DNA from: Rhyacichthys aspro
Lineage: Eukaryota > Chordata > Actinopteri > Gobiiformes > Rhyacichthyidae
Direction of reading: 5' to 3'
NCBI GenBank assembly: GCA_036850595.1
Contig: CM072152.1
Location: forward strand, 2,251,640-2,315,639
DNA length: 64,000 nt
Under the pieces are notes generated by a model, which was not told the DNA's origin, ran no database searches, and was given only the letters and a program-made list of their open reading frames with translations. Shown here one piece after another: positions 59,843 to 64,000 of the stretch; within the stretch, counting starts at the first letter, position 1, and every line of letters begins with the position of its first letter. Both the position numbers and the translations under genes were made by a program.

Positions 59843-60266
59843 TAGCCTGGCCAGCCAGACCGACTTTCTCTTTGTATTACATACAGAGAAAGTTAGTCTG
59901 GGATCGATGGATTTAAACAGGATTTCAAGGCAGGACCATGGGCAGAACTAACGCTCGCTGAGTGATAAAAAAGATGCTAACGAAACTTATTCTAGTTGTA
60001 ATGCTAGAGAGAGATGTTTCGGTGACGGTGAATGACTTCTGTTGTTTTTGTAAAAAAACCGAGGAACGGGTGTAATTCGAGTTTAGTGCTTATTTCGTGT
60101 TGTAAGCTACCGAAACCTGCTACTGTTTTCTCCGCTCAATATGACGAAAATCCGCTCCCGCTACGATTGGTCGGAAGAAATGCCGAGAAATGGAGGAATC
60201 ATCGATTCCAGACTAACTTTCTCTGTATGTAATACAATGAGAAAGTCGGTCTGGCTGGCCAGGCTA
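59843..60266. mobile_element. 424-bp MITE with 67-bp compound terminal inverted repeats and perfect 9-bp target duplication
   Basis: Ends 59843-59909 and 60200-60266 are inverted copies over 67 bp with only two mismatches, starting TAGCCTGGCCAGCCAGACCG. Each arm itself folds: CCAGACCGACTTTCTC (59855-59870) pairs with GAGAAAGTTAGTCTGG (59886-59901) at 14 of 16 positions. The element is flanked by identical nonamers CCTTGCCCC (59834-59842 and 60267-60275). The interior is GC-richer than the surroundings and has only a 66-codon open frame. Perfect duplication and near-identical arms mean recent insertion. A 9-bp duplication would suit a Mutator- or Merlin-type transposase; that is inference. Confidence 0.92.
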
Positions 60267-60471
60267 CCTTGCCCCATGTCCATACGGCTAGAAAAACACT
60301 AACATATCCTCATCTTGAGTTGTCCTTGTTCAGAAAAACCTGACTCACCAGATGGCTTGTATTTGTTTTACAGAACCATCTGGAGAGTTTCCATACAGTG
60401 TTTAAAGTAAAGTGTTTGCAAAGAGCAGGTTCTTTAAATGAATACCTGGAGACGATTGGATCTGTCATTGA

Positions 60472-62056
60472 TAGGGCTGTGCGATTTTGCCAAAAATCAA
60501 AATTGCAATTTTTTTTAACCAATATTGCGATTGCGATTTGATTTTGATTTTCCTCTGCATTGACCAAAAGCAACAAAAGTGACCTATAAATATACAAGTT
60601 TGTAGAGAAGGTCTATTTAGAAATAGAAGCAGAACTGTTTTTATCAATCAGAATATTTTTATTCAAGAGAAGCGCTTGTTGAGTTGAACATCAATCTTCC
60701 TTATTGAACATAAAAGTGCAGAGTGCAGCTACTGTAACAAGTCTGTGTATTAAACAGTTTTACTGGTACTTAATGCTATGGTAAAATTTGTGAATGTTTC
60801 TGTTAATGAAGTATTGATATAATAAACTCTAAACCAAGTGATAGGCTTAAATTATTTTACTGATCTTCAATCAGTAAAAACTGAACTGAAGTACTTATTG
60901 GTAACATTGAGTGAACTTGAAAATAAAACTGTTCCTCAGGACATAAAACTACTAATAAAAATGAAATAAAATGAAATACCTATAATACATTAAATAAATT
61001 ATTAAATACTTCACACCAGTATTAACAAAATAATATTCTAGTAACAAAGAACCACAAAGACTTTAGTGCAAAATGAGCAACCCTCTGCTTTGTTTTAGAG
61101 GCTTATAAGTTTGTTATGTGGAAAACTGCAAGCTTACTTCTAGCCAACAAGCATGGGTCTGTCTGCTATCTGCAACTCTCACCCCCAGATTCCACTGCAT
61201 GCGTTGCGGCTCCGCTCTGCCACGCACACACACACACAGCAAATACGCATCTGTTGTTTTCAATGAGAGCATTTCCACTGCATCCGCTGCGTTGCGGCTC
61301 TGATCCGACAGTTTGCAGCGCAGCAGACGAGATACGTAGCAGTTCTACTTTTCTTCGACGGCGGAGCTATTTCGCATCAATAAACACAGATCAGATCGCA
61401 CCAGAACGGAAAACAAACAAGCACAGCATCCGGATTTTCAAAGTAATACAAAAATATACGCACTTAGGTTTCTTATTTCTAATATTTATACGTTTATATA
61501 CACGAGTAAGCATTAAATGCAGTAAAATCTGCAAAAACGAAGCTTTTTTGTGCCCAATTTAATGAGGAAAATCGCCGTGGAGTGAAAGTGATTGCAACCT
61601 AAACTTGTTTTCTGGTCCTCCTTCTTCTGGATAAACAGTTGTATGGGTCCTGCACACGTCTTTATCAATTGCTTTTATTGCGCCATCTCGTATTTCTCGC
61701 ACATGCTCTTTCGAGCTGCTCGGGGCTCCGCTCCGAAGCGCAGCGGATCTGAAACGCATCCAGTAGGCTCGGGTGTGCGACGTCGGTCAGTGGCGTTCCG
61801 CAGCGGAGCCGCAACGTATGCAGTGGAACCCCGGGGTCACTCTTCCCTTCCGCGTGGCGGCAAAAAAAAACATTAAGCGTATTACCACCACCTAAAGGGC
61901 TGGAGTGAGAAAGGACGAGTCTTATCAGAAAGGGAATAATAGAAGTGCAACTCTCGCTAATGTTATGTGACCAAAAATCGAGTGGCTCTGCGATTTGGAA
62001 ATTGCGCTTTTTAAAATCGCGATTATATCGCAAATGCAATAAATCGTCCAGCCCTA
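60472..62056. mobile_element. hAT-like element (TAGGGCTG ends) interrupted by a second element
   Basis: The left end is TAGGGCTGTGCGATTTTGCC with AAATTGCAATTTTTT. The right end, inverted, is TAGGGCTGGACGATTTATTG with TCGCGATTTTAAAA. Flanking octamers GTCATTGA (60464-60471) and GTAATTGG (62057-62064) match at 6 of 8 positions, compatible with an old 8-bp duplication. No transposase frame. The element was split by the insertion at 61180-61838; without it the element is about 926 bp. Confidence 0.85.
61180..61838. mobile_element. Nested 659-bp TIR element with 5-bp target duplication
   Basis: The left end CACCCCCAGATTCCACTGCA and the inverted right end GACCCCGGGGTTCCACTGCA continue as near-identical TIRs for about 37 bp (to GCGGCTCCGCT) with five mismatches. 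ACTCT flanks both sides (61175-61179, 61839-61843). It is GC- and CpG-rich and contains additional internal inverted blocks (GCATCCGCTGCGTTGCGGCT near 61280 versus ATCCGCTGCGCTTCGGAGC on the other strand near 61740). The superfamily is unknown to me. The 148-codon open frame at 61116-61562 crosses its border and is therefore spurious. Confidence 0.8.
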
Positions 62057-62064
62057 GTAATTGG

Positions 62065-64000
62065 TCAAACTTACAGTGGTGCGAGGAGCAGTACAAGATA
62101 GATAGATTTACATCTGTTCACAAATCACAAATCTCGCGAGAATCCAGTGCCTGCCCAACGTAATATCCAGAGCAATCCTGCTTTTAACCAACACTAATAC
62201 CAAAGCGCTGATTTTAGACTGACTGCCATTTTAAGCAATTTAAAAACACCAGAAATGATTTGCAACTCAAAAACTTGGTTTATTCATATGGGCCTCAAGC
62301 TGCTTTTTCCAAGCCTTCACAGTTTGTCCTAATGTCACACCTAAAAGACGTAAAAGGAAGGGGTTTTCCTATAGAGCTCCAGCAGGAATACATTGTCATC
62401 AGATGTCAAGTTTTGAAGATTGAAAATATGGTCAGCTACCTTTTAACAGCTAGAAATTGTTACAAGTAATAGCTACCATTTGTAATTGATTGAAAATTAA
62501 ACTTTATTAATAACATCAATAGCAACATTATTTAATAATGTATAAAATGATAATATTGTACATCTTAAGTTTTGTAAGTGTGACATGGATTGAGTTTATA
62601 TAAAATATTGTTTGTCTAAGTGGTATTGCTGCATGGGTTGTGTATGTGCAAACTGTCAATACTGTACACAGCATTCTTTTGACTCAAGTTAGCAGTAATA
62701 GAGACAATCATAAATATATGCTTCCTACCACAGAATCAGATCTAAGGTACAATGCAATGTGAGGTGATGGAAAGTTATTTAGAACAAGTCAGAAAGATAA
62801 ATTACATTTAAATTCTATTATTTTCTCTTGATGAAAATCTCTTGATGTTAAAATTATGTCATTCAAATTCAGTGTTACTGTTATCTCTATGAAAAATGGT
62901 TCAGACATATTACTCAGTCCTGGGCTTTGTACTAAAATGAGGACAGGGACCCAACTATATAATAGAGGTGATTATGTAAAATGTGGCTAAATCACCGTTT
63001 ATTACTGCAGAGTCTAAAATGATGTCATTAAGGCAAAGAGATTGGATCCCTGTGTGATACTGGCCACAGGGAGGTCAGGGAACAAAACCTGCCTTTTTAA
63101 AGTCCAAACAGGATTTCACTGTTTCACAAAGTAAGGTTTTGGCCTGTATTAATCAAAACTATTTAAGAGATGGCTAAAATGACTTGGGGAAGTAATATAA
63201 GAATCCTGGAAGAATAGTGGTGCACTGTGTTCTTGCAGAGGGAGTGTGGTCATGTTCAACAAAGTTATGTGTCCAAATATTAGGTCAGCTTTACAGATGA
63301 TTAGGTTTTTCCATGAAATAATTTCTCTGATGGTTGAGATCATATACTGTATATAATGTAAGCACTGGATGTAAGGCGATCCCATCTGCTCCAATTCCAC
63401 CAGTTGACACTTGTGGTATTGAAGCAAAATATTTCATGCCCTGAAGGGATTTCCTCATAGACCATAGTGACACCTGATGTAGGGCTGATTTTTTTTTCTC
63501 TGCCACTGCTCTGTCCGAGCCTGTTGTTCAAACTAAAACCTGAGACCACATTCACAGTGGCCTTGGTGTACCAATGTTTTCTGAACTGAGGTATACTTCA
63601 AGAAGCAGTGCAGTGTATCTCCGTCCTCCTTAACTGGAGAAGCCACATATCCCTTTGTTTGGCTGCTGTATTTCAGTCCACCAGAGTCCATATTAATGAG
63701 CTTTATAATCAGAGCACAGTCAGTTCTCTCAATTCCAGCCTGTTTCTCAGAGAAATGATGCTCTTAATTAGACCGCTGATTGTCGGATGGTCAGGTTGGG
63801 GCTTTGTTAATATTCCTGACCAAACCACAGTGAGTGGCAGTGGGTTAGTACAGGGCGGTCCTTCCTGTGCACTTTGATTTTTCATGCGTCTGTATTCCAC
63901 TCCAGTCTCACTACTTGGCACCATGAGCTCTTAATGGCCCACTCCCTGTAATGGAAACCACCCATTATTTTGGCACTGGCTTTCCTCTGACAGTGCCACG
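62065..64000. other. Putative intron or intergenic DNA
   Basis: Nothing recognisable as gene or repeat. The last 450 bp (63550-64000) are less AT-rich and include a RUNX-type AACCACA site at 63823-63829, a possible conserved non-coding element that would need alignment. Confidence 0.4.

Noticed and set aside
61116..61562. 148-codon plus-strand open frame, the longest in the window
   Set aside because: It crosses the border between the hAT-like element and the nested TIR element and has no recognisable domain.

Overview
The window is vertebrate nuclear DNA and almost certainly from a teleost fish. It holds compact multi-exon orthologues of vertebrate genes in a background of AT-rich, repeat-laden intergenic DNA. 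The repeats are fish-type: tRNA-headed SINEs, Tc1-like and hAT-like DNA transposons, L2-type LINEs and a Ty3/Gypsy relic. No bacterial-style operons, CRISPR arrays or stand-alone tRNA/rRNA genes were seen.

Three complete protein genes could be rebuilt exon by exon, and each closes to a single open frame with consensus splice sites. (1) pdrg1 (minus, 8526 to 5253, 5 exons, 132 aa) encodes a prefoldin-like subunit. (2) tarbp2 (minus, 18382 to 10944, 7 coding exons, 345 aa) encodes the three-dsRBD partner of Dicer. (3) cdk5rap1 (plus, 19437 to 26228, 13 coding exons, 594 aa) encodes the mitochondrial radical-SAM tRNA methylthiotransferase. tarbp2 and cdk5rap1 are divergently arranged around a 1.05 kb gap that carries a CRE-like and an inverted CCAAT site. 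pdrg1 lies 2.4 kb downstream of tarbp2 on the same strand. In human, PDRG1 and CDK5RAP1 are both on 20q11 while TARBP2 is on 12q13, so the placement of tarbp2 between them is notable.

From about 26.2 kb to 47.7 kb I found no convincing protein gene. This stretch holds decayed retroelements (Gypsy integrase at about 29 kb, LINE reverse transcriptase at about 39.7 kb and 46 kb), SINEs, a local duplication, a 45-bp near-perfect palindrome, and two short ORFs of unknown meaning (42 aa at 31296, 52 aa at 37233). A CpG-rich block at 47.68-48.32 kb looks like a promoter with a plus-strand first exon ending at a GTATGT donor near 48228. The rest of that putative gene would lie beyond the window, making 48.2-64 kb its first intron or an intergenic region. 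This last part contains an L2-like LINE (55.25-56.79 kb, minus) and a dense transposon nest at 59.4-62.06 kb. The nest includes a well-preserved 424-bp MITE with a perfect 9-bp target duplication, and a hAT-like element interrupted by a second terminal-inverted-repeat element.

No clearly new biological system is visible. The most useful leads are the young compound-TIR MITE, the nested element, the orphan CpG-island first exon, and unusual gene-structure details: a GC-AG intron and a 35-nt microexon that carries an iron-sulfur ligand in cdk5rap1.
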